Assembly (NCBI GenBank): GCA_965243545.1
Contig: OZ251573.1
Location: forward strand, 62,001 to 126,000
Reading direction: 5' to 3'
DNA length: 64,000 bases
From: CATQHW01 sp965243545
GTDB lineage: Bacteria; Spirochaetota; Spirochaetia; SZUA-6; Bin103
Below, in pieces: positions 28,232 through 36,188 of the stretch (the stretch's first letter is position 1; every line of letters starts with the position of its first letter). Below the pieces are notes generated by a model, which saw nothing but the letters and a program-made list of their open reading frames with translations, did not search any database and was not told the origin of the DNA. Both the position numbers and the translations under genes were made by a program.

Positions 28232-29067
28232 GGCGCTGCCGGCCGTTGCTGCGGGTGGCGATGCCACAGGAGGCGCACGGCCACGATCGCCGCGACCGCG
28301 GCGGTCTCCGCCCTCAGCGTCGCGGCGCCGAGCGAGCAGCGGCGAAAGCCGGCCTCGGCCAGGCGGTCGAGCTCCGGGGCGGAGAAACCGCCTTCCGGTC
28401 CGATCAGCAGCCAGACCGGCGCCGCGGGGTCGAGCGTGTCCGGCAGATCGAAGCCGGCTTCGCCGCGCGCCGGCGGCTGCAGGACCAGCTTGCCGGCCGC
28501 TTCCGGCAGCGCCGCGTCCCGCAACAGCTCCGCCAGGCCGCGGGGAGACGCGATCGCCGGCAGCGGCCGGCGGCCGCTCTGCTGGGCGGCGCTGCGCCCG
28601 ATGCGCTGCCAGCGCGGCAGGCGCGGATGCGCCTGCGCGGCGGGGGCGGAACGGCCGGTCAGCACCGGGATGATGCGGGCCGCGCCGAGCTCGGTCGCCT
28701 GCCGGACGATCAGGTCCATCGCCGCCGGCTTGACGACCGCCTGCGCCACGGTGATCGGCGCCGCCGCCCGCCGTTCGTCAGAGACCGGGCCGTCAGGGAC
28801 AGGCCCGTCAAGGACAGGCCCGTCAAGGACAGGCCCGTCAAGGACGGGGCGCAACGTGACCGACAGCCGGTCGCGGCTCCGCTCCCGGACGGTCATGGCG
28901 TAGCGCGCGCCGTCCGCCGTGCTGGCCGGGATGCTGTCGCCCGGGCGCATCCGGCGCACGTGCGCCAAGTAGTGGAAGTCCGCGCCGGTCAGCACCGCGG
29001 ACCGGGCCGCCGCGGCGCTCCGTCCGCCGGCCGCGATCGCCTCGTCGGGGATGACGAACTGCCGCAC
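28228..29067 (-). CDS. rsmE: 16S rRNA (uracil-1498-N3)-methyltransferase RsmE with an internal repeat
   Basis: 279 residues. The N-terminal PUA-like barrel begins MRQFVIPDE and includes DFHYLAHVRRMRPGD; the SPOUT methyltransferase domain has the knot motifs LLIGPEGGFSAPELD and LGAATLRAETAAVAA at the C-terminus. It methylates U1498 in the decoding centre. Between the two domains (about residues 73-97) an insertion of five-residue repeats (VLDGP three times, then VPDGP, VSD) is encoded by 15-nt tandem repeats. The insertion sits in the linker, so function is probably kept. It follows ctpA by three bases and is coupled to the NtrC-like gene by GTGA. Confidence 0.93.
28786..28845. repeat. In-frame 15-nt minisatellite inside rsmE
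   Basis: Three perfect copies of aggcccgtcaaggac (28801-28845) are preceded by one imperfect copy (cgggccgtcagggac, 28786-28800). They encode the repeated VLDGP unit in the inter-domain linker of RsmE, so changes in copy number would keep the frame. Confidence 0.92.
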
Positions 29068-29070
29068 TCC

Positions 29071-30630
29071 CTACTCGCCGGCGGGCAGGTTGCGCGCGTC
29101 CGGCCGGCGGTCCGGCGGCGCGATCGGGTCCGGCTGCGCCGGGCGGGCGAGCTCGGCGGCGACCGCCGGAAAGGAGTGCGCGGTCACCTCGCCGGTCCGC
29201 AGCAGCCGCACCGCTTCGATCACCGACGGATCGTTGACCAGATCGTAGATCGGGGTCTGCCGGTGGATGCGCGCGATGGCGCGCGCCAACTTCCGCCGGG
29301 CCATCCCTTCATCGAGATCGACACAGCCGTCCGCGACGGCCGCGCCGGCGTCTCCGGGGCATACGCCCATGCCGGCGTCCGCGGCGTCCGCCAGCAGCTG
29401 CCGGATCTCCGCTTCGGTCGGCGCCGGGTGGTCCAGGGCGAAGCGCACCAGCAGCTCCGACCGGCCGAACCGGTCGAGCGCGTAGTGCTCGTCGCTGCTG
29501 ATCTCCGGCTCGGTAATGCGGTGCGGGGCGACGCCGACGCCGTCGATCTTGGTTCCGGCCGGCGTGAAGTACCGGGCGGTGGTCACCTTGACCGCGCGAT
29601 CGCTCTCTATGCGCATCACCTGCTGCACCGACCCCTTGCCAAAGCTGCGCTGACCGATCAGATAGGCCCGCTCCTGGTCCTTCAGCGCGCCGGCCAGAAT
29701 CTCGGCGGCCGATGCCGACCGGCCGTCGATCACCACGATCACCGGCAGGTCGCCGCCGATCACCGTGCCGCGCCGCGTGGCCGGGTAGTCGTGGTTCTCG
29801 CTCTCCACGCGGGAGCGGGTCTTGACGATCGTCCCCGCGTCCAGGAACAGGTCGGCCACCTCGACGACGGCGGCCAGCAGGCCGCCGGAGTTGCCGCGCA
29901 GATCGACGATCAGCGATCGCGACCGGCCGTCCAGGTCGTCCAGGGCTTCGCGCATCCGGTCGGCGGTCTTGTTGGTGAACTGGCTCACCTGCAGGTAGCC
30001 GACGTCGGGGTCTATCAGCGCGTGCCGGACGGTGGGGACCTCGATCAGCTGGCGCGTGACCGTCACGTCCAGCGTCCGGCCGGCGCGCACCAGGGAGACC
30101 CGCACCTGCGATCCGGGCGGACCGCGCAGGCGGGCCACCGCGCCGGCGCCGCCCAGGGCGCCGATGTCGTCGCCGTCGACGCCCACGATCAGGTCGCCGG
30201 CCTCGATGCCGGCCGCCCGCGCCGGCGAGTCCGCGAACGGCTCGATGACCAGCACGCCGCCGTCGACCGCTTCGATGTAGAGGCCGAGGCCGCCGAACTC
30301 ACCGGTGGTCATGTCGTTGAGGTCATCGATGCCGTCCCGGTCGACGAAGGTGGTGTAGGGATCGTCGATCGTCCGCAACATCCCCTCCAGCGCGCCGGTC
30401 AGCAGCTGGTCGGTGTCGGCGGCGGCGGCGTCGACGTAGTTTTCCCGCACGAAGTCCATGACGTCGCGCAGGATGGCGATCGCGCGCTCCGATTCGCGGG
30501 TCCGGCTCTGCGCCAGCACCTGCGGCGCAAGCAGGAGCAACGTGCCGACGATGGCGACGATGACGGTGGCGGTGGTCAGAAACGCTCGCAGGACCCCGAG
30601 CCCGGTCCGCCGCGGCTCAAGTCCCCTCAT
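29071..30630 (-). CDS. ctpA: S41-family C-terminal processing peptidase (CtpA-like)
   Basis: 519 residues. An N-terminal membrane anchor or signal (VLRAFLTTATVIVAIVGTLLLL, then AQS) puts it in the periplasm. A helical region, a PDZ domain (FGGLGLYIEAVDGGVLV to GDLIVGVDGDDI), and the S41 protease core follow: the catalytic Ser is in DGRSASAAEILAGAL and the Lys is in QRSFGKGSVQ. It trims C-termini of exported or misfolded proteins. A C-terminal extension of about 120 residues includes two cysteines (MGVCPGDA, DGCVDLD). ATG 30630 is preferred over the upstream TTG (30648). It heads the envelope-stress-like minus-strand run. Confidence 0.92.
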   Translation of the reverse strand: MRGLEPRRTGLGVLRAFLTTATVIVAIVGTLLLLAPQVLAQSRTRESERAIAILRDVMDFVRENYVDAAAADTDQLLTGALEGMLRTIDDPYTTFVDRDGIDDLNDMTTGEFGGLGLYIEAVDGGVLVIEPFADSPARAAGIEAGDLIVGVDGDDIGALGGAGAVARLRGPPGSQVRVSLVRAGRTLDVTVTRQLIEVPTVRHALIDPDVGYLQVSQFTNKTADRMREALDDLDGRSRSLIVDLRGNSGGLLAAVVEVADLFLDAGTIVKTRSRVESENHDYPATRRGTVIGGDLPVIVVIDGRSASAAEILAGALKDQERAYLIGQRSFGKGSVQQVMRIESDRAVKVTTARYFTPAGTKIDGVGVAPHRITEPEISSDEHYALDRFGRSELLVRFALDHPAPTEAEIRQLLADAADAGMGVCPGDAGAAVADGCVDLDEGMARRKLARAIARIHRQTPIYDLVNDPSVIEAVRLLRTGEVTAHSFPAVAAELARPAQPDPIAPPDRRPDARNLPAGE

Positions 30631-30640
30631 GATCGCGCCG

Positions 30641-30693
30641 ATTCTCAAAGCGGGGCGAAGCGTGTGTCAACGCGGGCGGATGCGCTTTATCAT
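30641..30693. promoter_or_regulatory. Overlapping divergent promoters for ctpA and lgt
   Basis: On the minus strand TTGACA (30670-30665) and GAGAAT (30646-30641) are 18 bases apart, pointing to ctpA with a start site within a few bases of its ATG. On the plus strand the same hexamer reads TGTCAA (30665-30670) and is 17 bases from TATCAT (30688-30693), pointing to lgt. The two -35 boxes are the same bases, so the promoters should compete. Confidence 0.5.
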
Positions 30694-30702
30694 GCCCGTC
30701 CG

Positions 30703-31809
30703 ATGACCGGAGGTCACATCCCGTTTCCGACTTGGCTCAACCCGGAGATCGTACCCGGTCTGCCGCTCCGCTGGTACGGCTTGACGTACCTGGTGGCGTT
30801 CTATCTCACCTACCGTCTGCTGCGCGTCCGCATAGCCGAGCGCAAACTCGGCGTGGACCGGGAGACGGTGCTCAATCTCTTCTTCTGGGGGATCGTCGGC
30901 GTGCTGATCGGCGGGCGGCTGCTCTCCGTGATCGTCTACGATCCGAGCGGGCACTACCTGCGCAATCCGCTGCAGATCGTCTTCCCCTTCGCGCGCGAGG
31001 GGGGAAGGCTCCGCTTCGTCGGCCTGCAGGGCATGGCGTATCACGGCGGCCTGCTCGGCGCGATCGTGGCGGTGGCCCTCTACTGCCGCGCCAAACGGCT
31101 GCCGGTCGCGGAGTGGATGGACATGATCGCCGCCTGCACCCCGCTCGGCTACACGTTCGGCCGGCTCGGCAACTTCATCAACGGCGAGCTGTTCGGGCGG
31201 ATCACCACCGTGCCGTGGGGCATGGTCTTTCCCGGCGCGCCGGAGTTCCCGGCGGATCAGGCGTGGGTGCGGCAGATGGCGGAGCGTTCCGGAATCGACG
31301 TCGGCGCCGAGCAGGCGCTGGTCAACCTGGCGCGCCACCCGTCGCAACTCTACGAGGCGGCCCTGGAAGGGCTGCTGCTGTTCGCGGTCCTGTGGTTCGC
31401 GCTGCGCAAGCGCGCGCCGTTTCCCGGCGTGCTGTTCTCCGCCTATCTGGTCGGGTACGGGATCGTGCGCTTTGCGGTCGAGTACGTCCGTCAGCCGGAC
31501 CCCGGACTCGACTTCCCGATCATGCTGGTCGACGTCGCCAATCCGGCGCAGACGTCGCTGCTCAACTTCACGACCGGCCAGATCCTGTCGGCCATCATGA
31601 TCGCCGCCGGCGTGGTCGTGTTCTTCCGGTGCCGCCGCCGCGCCGCGCTGACCGGCGGCAGGGCTCCAGGCGGCGGCAGGGCTCCAGGCGGCGGCAGGCC
31701 GCCGGGCGATGCGGCGGCCGGCGGAGGCAAGCCCGCGACGGGGCCGCGTCCCGGATCGGGCCGCTCGCGCCGCCGGCGCGCGGCCGCCCGCCGCTCGCAG
31801 CCGTCGTGA
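30703..31809 (+). CDS. lgt: Prolipoprotein diacylglyceryl transferase
   Basis: 368 residues. It transfers diacylglycerol from phosphatidylglycerol to the lipobox cysteine of lipoproteins. Family landmarks: LRWYGLTYLVAF, GGRLLSVIVYD, the AYHGGLLGAI segment, the Lgt signature GRLGNFINGELFGR with its essential Arg/Asn, ARHPSQLYEAALEG and FAVEYVRQPD. Seven membrane spans are expected. The C-terminal 50 residues are a basic, Gly/Arg-rich tail containing GGGRAP repeats coded by 18-nt repeats; the tail is beyond the normal end of the enzyme (about 280-300). The leader is short and no ribosome site is visible, so the mRNA may be near-leaderless. Confidence 0.95.
   Translation: MTGGHIPFPTWLNPEIVPGLPLRWYGLTYLVAFYLTYRLLRVRIAERKLGVDRETVLNLFFWGIVGVLIGGRLLSVIVYDPSGHYLRNPLQIVFPFAREGGRLRFVGLQGMAYHGGLLGAIVAVALYCRAKRLPVAEWMDMIAACTPLGYTFGRLGNFINGELFGRITTVPWGMVFPGAPEFPADQAWVRQMAERSGIDVGAEQALVNLARHPSQLYEAALEGLLLFAVLWFALRKRAPFPGVLFSAYLVGYGIVRFAVEYVRQPDPGLDFPIMLVDVANPAQTSLLNFTTGQILSAIMIAAGVVVFFRCRRRAALTGGRAPGGGRAPGGGRPPGDAAAGGGKPATGPRPGSGRSRRRRAAARRSQPS
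31654..31704. repeat. In-frame 18-nt repeat in the lgt tail
   Basis: The unit ggcggcggcagggctcca is present as one shortened copy (31654-31668), one full copy (31669-31686) and one diverged copy (31687-31704). It codes for the GGGRAP repeats in the C-terminal tail of Lgt. Confidence 0.85.
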
Positions 31810-31887
31810 AGGGCCGTGCGGCATCGGTGGTGAGGGGCGCGCCGAGCTGCCGCAGGTTGCGGAGCTGCCGTCAATTGTCTACGGTGA

Positions 31888-31959
31888 TGGGCGATACTGG
31901 ATTCGAACCAGTGACTTCTACCGTGTGAAGGTAGCACTCTCCCGCTGAGTTAATCGCCC
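31888..31959 (-). tRNA. tRNA-Val (anticodon CAC)
   Basis: A 72-nt tRNA on the minus strand. The acceptor stem is GGGCGAT paired with ATCGCCC and the discriminator is A; the D-arm has CTCAGCGGGAGAG, the anticodon stem CTACC/GGTAG encloses TTCACAC (anticodon CAC), and the T-arm is CTGGTTCGAATCCAG. CCA is not encoded. Confidence 0.95.
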
Positions 31960-31970
31960 GTGGAGCGCAA

Positions 31971-32627
31971 GTGTATCGCATAGTGCCGCAAACGTCACCC
32001 GTCCTGCTCGCCGAGCTGCGGCGGCCGGCTTCGGCGGCGCCGGCCGGTCTGGACCGCGAGCTGATGCGCAAGGCGATCCACCTGCTGGTCGCGCTCGTGC
32101 CGCCGCTCGCCTCCGTGCACCTGCACCTGGCCATGGGGCTGCTGATGGCCGGCACCCTGTTCTACACCGTCGCCGAGGCGATGCGGTTGACCGGCGTCCG
32201 CGTGGCGGTGGTGTCGGGACTCACCGTGGCGGCGGCGCGGCCCGGCGACGCCGGGTTCGTGCTGGGACCGGCCACGCTCGGCTTGGGCGCCATGCTGGCG
32301 CTGCTGCTGTACCCGTTGCCGGCGTCGGCCATCGCCATCTACGCGCTGGCGTTCGGCGACGCCGCCGCCAGCGTGGTCGGCATGGCGTGCGCGGGGCGGC
32401 GCAGACCGCCGCACGGCAAAACCGCGGCCGGCAGCGCGGCGTGCTTCGCGGCCGTCTTCCTGGTCACGGTCACCCTGACCGCCGACGCCCGCCTGTCGGC
32501 CGCGGCGGCGGCCGCCGCCATGACGATCGAGGCGCTGTCCGGCCGGGACCTCGACAACCTGCTGCTCCCCGTCGGCGTCGGCATGGTCGTGCAGGCGGCG
32601 CGGACGTCGGGCGCTGCCGTGCTGTAG
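31971..32627 (+). CDS. CTP-dependent lipid/polyprenol kinase-like membrane protein (SEC59/DGK1-like)
   Basis: 218 residues with about six membrane helices. It begins with the family's conserved basic segment ELMRKAIHLLVALVPP, then GTLFYTVAEAMRL, ALAFGDAAASVVG and the glycine-basic motif GRRRPPHGKTAAGSAACF that binds CTP in dolichol/phytol/diacylglycerol kinases, and ends with LSGRDLDNLLLPVGVG. It probably phosphorylates a lipid alcohol. The start is uncertain: GTG 31971 keeps the conserved ELMRK segment, whereas ATG 32064 would cut into it. It lies 14 bases before the PPi-PFK gene, so the two may be cotranscribed. Confidence 0.75.
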   Translation: MYRIVPQTSPVLLAELRRPASAAPAGLDRELMRKAIHLLVALVPPLASVHLHLAMGLLMAGTLFYTVAEAMRLTGVRVAVVSGLTVAAARPGDAGFVLGPATLGLGAMLALLLYPLPASAIAIYALAFGDAAASVVGMACAGRRRPPHGKTAAGSAACFAAVFLVTVTLTADARLSAAAAAAAMTIEALSGRDLDNLLLPVGVGMVVQAARTSGAAVL

Positions 32628-32641
32628 GCTCGCGGCCTGTC

Positions 32642-33847
32642 ATGCGCAACATCGGCCTTCTCACCAGCGGCGGTGACGCACCCGGGCTCAACGCGGTGTT
32701 GTCCGGCGCCGCCGGCATGGCCGCGGCGCGCGGCGCGCGCGCCTGGATCATCCCCAACGGCTACGCCGGCCTCTACAACCTGGAGCGGCTGCCCGGGCTG
32801 ATCGAGCTCGACGCGGCCCGCCGCGACGCCATCGACTGCGCGGCGGCCGGCTCGGCGGCCGGCCATTCCCGCATCAAGATCGCCGCCATCCCCGATGAGC
32901 GGCGCTACGAACGGATCATCGCGGGACTGCGGCGCTTTGCGATCGACGGCTTGGTGATCGCGGGCGGGGATGACACCGGATCGGTGGTGGTCGATCTTGC
33001 CGGCCGCGGCATCGCGGTCGTGCACGCGCCCAAGACGATCGACCTTGACCTGCACACCTACTCGGTCGGGGGCGACACCGCGGCCAACCGCACCGCGCGC
33101 ATCGTGGACGATCTCAAGTCGACCGGCCGCAGCCATAACCGGGTGATGATCACGGAGGCGTTCGGGCGCTACGCCGGCCACGTCGCGTTGTGCGGCGGCA
33201 TCGCCGCCGACGCCGACTGCATCCTGCTGCCGGAGATTCCGGTCGACCTGGACGTCGTCCACCGGCACCTCAAGCGCCGGCTGCTCGGCCGCCTGCGCGC
33301 CGCCGACGGTTTTGCGGCAACCTACACCGTGGTGGTGGCCGAAGGAATGACCACGGTCGACGGGGTTACGGTGACCGACGACCGCGTCGCCGCCGACGCC
33401 TTCGGCCACCGCAAGCTGTCGGGCGCGGGCCGCTACGTCCGGGATCGACTGCAGGCGCAGCTCGACCGCGATCCGGAGGTCCGGCAGACCATGCGGGAGC
33501 TCGGCATGTACGTGCCGAAGCTCTACGAGGCGCCGGAGGCGCGTGAGGTGGTTCCCGCGCACGTGGTGCGCGCCGGCGCTACCTCCGTGTTCGACGTCAA
33601 CTTCGGCAAGCGGATCGGCGCCGGCGCCGTGCTGTTGCTGCTGGCCGGCGTATCGGGAGTGACGGTGAGCTGGGTCGACGGGCGCACCGTTTCGTACCTG
33701 CCGACCCGGACCGCCATCGAGCAGCGTTACGTCGATCCGGCCATCGTGAGCCTCCATGAGGAGCTGGGCGTCTGTTTCGGCCGGCAGCCCGAGCGGTACG
33801 CGCCCGAGCTGCGCGCGCTCGACCGGCCGGAGCCGCGCTATCTCTGA
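32642..33847 (+). CDS. pfp: Pyrophosphate-dependent 6-phosphofructokinase
   Basis: 401 residues of the phosphofructokinase family. GLLTSGGDAPGLNAV is the phosphate-binding start; the diagnostic residues point to pyrophosphate: GGDDT (second Asp instead of the Gly of ATP enzymes) near 110 and PKTIDLDL (Lys instead of Gly in PKTID) near 133. The MITEAFGRYAGH and VVVAEGM segments complete the active site. The reaction is reversible between fructose 6-phosphate and fructose 1,6-bisphosphate and would work with the HppA pump. ATG 32642 lies at the start of the fold. Preceded by a lipid-kinase-like gene, followed by galU. Confidence 0.93.
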   Translation: MRNIGLLTSGGDAPGLNAVLSGAAGMAAARGARAWIIPNGYAGLYNLERLPGLIELDAARRDAIDCAAAGSAAGHSRIKIAAIPDERRYERIIAGLRRFAIDGLVIAGGDDTGSVVVDLAGRGIAVVHAPKTIDLDLHTYSVGGDTAANRTARIVDDLKSTGRSHNRVMITEAFGRYAGHVALCGGIAADADCILLPEIPVDLDVVHRHLKRRLLGRLRAADGFAATYTVVVAEGMTTVDGVTVTDDRVAADAFGHRKLSGAGRYVRDRLQAQLDRDPEVRQTMRELGMYVPKLYEAPEAREVVPAHVVRAGATSVFDVNFGKRIGAGAVLLLLAGVSGVTVSWVDGRTVSYLPTRTAIEQRYVDPAIVSLHEELGVCFGRQPERYAPELRALDRPEPRYL

Positions 33848-33880
33848 GGCCTGAGTCATCGAATACATCGGGAGGCGCGC

Positions 33881-34753
33881 ATGAAAGCGGTGATCGTCGC
33901 TGCCGGGTACGGCAGCCGGTTTCTGCCGGCTTCGAAGACGGTGCCCAAGGAGATGTTCCCGATCCTCGACCGGCCGGCGATCGACTTCATACTACAGGAG
34001 CTGCGCGAGTCCGGGATCGAGGACGTCCTGTTCATCACGTCGCGCCGCAAGCGCGCTCTGGAGGACTACGTCGACCGCGAGGTCGAACTGGAGCAGGTGT
34101 TCGAGTCCGAAGGCAACGCCGCCAAGCAGCGGTCCGTCGCGGCGCCGCCCGGCCGGTTCGTCTTCCTGCGCCAGCAGCGGATGCTCGGCACCGGCCACGC
34201 CATCCTGCTGGCCGAACCGTTCACCGGCGGCGATCCGTTCGTGGTCGTCTTTCCCGACGACCTGCACGTCGGCGGCCTGCCGCTCGCGCGGCAGCTGATC
34301 GACGCCTACGACCGGACCGGGTGCAGCGTGCTGGCCGTGGAGCACGATCCGCCGCACCTGGAACGCTACGGCGTGGTGGCGCTGGCCGCCGACGGTCTGC
34401 ACGTGACCGACATCGTGGAGAAGCCGCCGCCGGGCGCCGAGCCGAGCCGCGACGCTTCGATCGGCCGCTACCTGTTCACCCCGGAGATTTTCCCGGCGTT
34501 GCGGCGGCGGTGGGAGCGCCATCAGGGCCGCGAATTCAACTACACCGAGGGGGTGCAGGAGCTGGCGCGGGACGGGCGGGTGGTGATCCGGCGCATGGAC
34601 GGCCGCCGGCTCGACATCGGCGCCCCGGCCGGCTACCTGCAGTCGATCTTGGAGTACGCGGCGGCCGATCCGGCGTTGGCGGCTCAGATCGAGGCGTTTT
34701 GCTCCGGCGGACGGGACCTGTCGGGCCGGGATTCGGTCGCCAGCGCTTCGTAG
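33881..34753 (+). CDS. galU: UTP-glucose-1-phosphate uridylyltransferase
   Basis: 290 residues with the nucleotidyltransferase start KAVIVAAGYGSRFLPASKTVPKEMFPI, including the GxG-x11-KE signature, then ALEDYVDREVELE, FVVVFPDDLHVGG (metal Asp) and VEKP. It makes UDP-glucose for glycans and glycolipids. Ribosome site gggagg lies before ATG 33881. Its last 70 bases overlap the 3' end of the convergent glycosyltransferase gene, an unusually long overlap, so one of the two C-termini (RDLSGRDSVASAS here) may be non-conserved. Confidence 0.93.
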   Translation: MKAVIVAAGYGSRFLPASKTVPKEMFPILDRPAIDFILQELRESGIEDVLFITSRRKRALEDYVDREVELEQVFESEGNAAKQRSVAAPPGRFVFLRQQRMLGTGHAILLAEPFTGGDPFVVVFPDDLHVGGLPLARQLIDAYDRTGCSVLAVEHDPPHLERYGVVALAADGLHVTDIVEKPPPGAEPSRDASIGRYLFTPEIFPALRRRWERHQGREFNYTEGVQELARDGRVVIRRMDGRRLDIGAPAGYLQSILEYAAADPALAAQIEAFCSGGRDLSGRDSVASAS

Positions 34754-35565
34754 CGCTCGGCTTCGGCGCCCCGGCCGCGCTTGCGGGCGCCGGCCGCATG
34801 GATCCGGCACTTGCGGGCCAGCTCGCGCCACGCGATCGTCCGCTCCGGCTCGGCCCACCGGCCGGCCGCCACCAGGGGCGCCAAAGCGTCGATGCGGAAC
34901 CGCTCGATATGGCCGTAGCGCTCCGATAGCTGATCGCCGTGGCCGGCCCGCTTGATGACCAGCGGCCGGTCGCAGTACGCCACCGGATAGCGGGCCGTCA
35001 CCCGCAGCCACAGCTCGTAATCCTCGGCGATCTCCAGGTCTTCCCGAAACCCGCCGGCCTCCTCCATGACGGCGCGGCGCATGACCACCGTGGACGGTCC
35101 GATCACGCACCTGCGCGCCGAATCGGCAAAGATGCGGCCGGCCCGCCGGTGGCGTTGCCCGGACTGCGACACCGTCCTGCCGTTGCGTACCCAGAGCTCC
35201 CGGCAGTGGACGACCGGCGGCCGGTCGCCGCCGCGCAACAGCAGCGCCATCTGCACGTCCAGCTTGTCCGGCAGCCACAGGTCGTCGGAGTCGAGGAAGG
35301 CGAGGTATTCGCCCGCCGCGATCGCCGCGCCGGCGTTGCGCGCCGCGCCGGGGCGGCCGGTGTGGTCGATGCGGAGCAGCCGCACGTCGCGCGCGGCGCG
35401 CAGCCGCTGCGCGGTGCCGTCGGTCGACCCGTCGTCGACGACGATCACCTCGACCGGCGCGTAGGTCTGCGTCCGCACCGAATCGATCGCCTCCATCAGC
35501 ATCTCGGCGCGGTCGTAGGTCGGTATGATCGCCGAAACCAGGGGACGAGCGTTCGCGGACCGCAT
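34684..35565 (-). CDS. Family 2 glycosyltransferase
   Basis: 293 residues. The GT-A fold starts PLVSAIIPTYDRAEMLMEAIDSVRTQTY, continues EVIVVDDGSTDGT, RPGAARNAGAAIAAGEYLAFLDSDDLW (the metal-binding DSDD) and the acceptor-side EDYELWLR. It transfers a sugar from a nucleotide sugar, most likely UDP-glucose-derived given galU next door, to a surface glycan. The C-terminal region of about 70 residues is basic. The gene overlaps galU tail to tail by 70 bases, and its start is only 10 bases from the divergent aroK start, leaving no separate promoter space. Confidence 0.9.
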   Translation of the reverse strand: MRSANARPLVSAIIPTYDRAEMLMEAIDSVRTQTYAPVEVIVVDDGSTDGTAQRLRAARDVRLLRIDHTGRPGAARNAGAAIAAGEYLAFLDSDDLWLPDKLDVQMALLLRGGDRPPVVHCRELWVRNGRTVSQSGQRHRRAGRIFADSARRCVIGPSTVVMRRAVMEEAGGFREDLEIAEDYELWLRVTARYPVAYCDRPLVIKRAGHGDQLSERYGHIERFRIDALAPLVAAGRWAEPERTIAWRELARKCRIHAAGARKRGRGAEAERYEALATESRPDRSRPPEQNASI

Positions 35566-35575
35566 CGGCGTTAGT

Positions 35576-36157
35576 ATGCCACCCGTGGCGAGCGCCCGAT
35601 CGGAACGTCAGCGCCCGCCGGCGCCCTCCGCGCCGGCGACTGTCCCCGGCCCGGTCACGCGGGTGGCGCTGATCGGCTTCATGGGCGCCGGCAAGTCGTC
35701 GGTCGGCGCGGCGTTGGCGGAGGCGCTCGCGTGGCGGTTCGTCGACCTGGACCGCGTGATCGAGGCGGAACAGGGGCGCACCGTGCGCGAGATCTTTTCA
35801 GCCGCTGGCGAATCCGGTTTCCGCGCGGCCGAGACGACCGCGCTGTACCGGCTGCGCGGCGCGCAACGGACGGTGCTGGCGGCCGGCGGCGGAGCGCCGG
35901 TGCAGCCGGCGAACCGTCCGTTCTTTCACGACTGGACGACCTTCTACCTGGCGGCGCCGCTCACCGCCCTGCGCGAGCGGGCCGGCAGGCCGGGCAACCG
36001 GCCGCTGCTCGACCTGCCGGGCCCGCAGCTGCGCGCCTTGTACGAACGGCGCGAGCCGGTCTATCGCAGCATCGGCATACCCATCGACACCGCCCGCCGG
36101 CCGGTCAGCGCGGTGGTGGCCGCCATCCTGGAACGGCTGCGCCCGCCGGGACCGTGA
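35576..36157 (+). CDS. aroK: Shikimate kinase
   Basis: 193 residues. VALIGFMGAGKSSVGAALAEAL is the Walker A region; FVDLDRVIEAEQGRTVREIF binds shikimate (DxD), with GESGFRAAET, and LAAGGGAPV and the lid with RPLLDLPG follow. It phosphorylates shikimate in the aromatic amino acid pathway. The 30-residue leader before the P-loop (rich in Pro/Ala) is longer than usual, and a GTG at 35585 is an alternative start. No other aro gene is nearby. The start is 10 bases from the divergent glycosyltransferase gene. Confidence 0.92.
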   Translation: MPPVASARSERQRPPAPSAPATVPGPVTRVALIGFMGAGKSSVGAALAEALAWRFVDLDRVIEAEQGRTVREIFSAAGESGFRAAETTALYRLRGAQRTVLAAGGGAPVQPANRPFFHDWTTFYLAAPLTALRERAGRPGNRPLLDLPGPQLRALYERREPVYRSIGIPIDTARRPVSAVVAAILERLRPPGP

Positions 36158-36188
36158 CGGCCGCGCCCGCGGCGCCGGCGCGGGACCG

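Noticed and set aside
28246..31809. A very long plus-strand open frame (over 1100 codons) that ends as Lgt
   Set aside because: Only the part from ATG 30703 is Lgt. The rest is the complement of rsmE and ctpA and has the arginine/alanine-rich composition of a GC-rich shadow frame.
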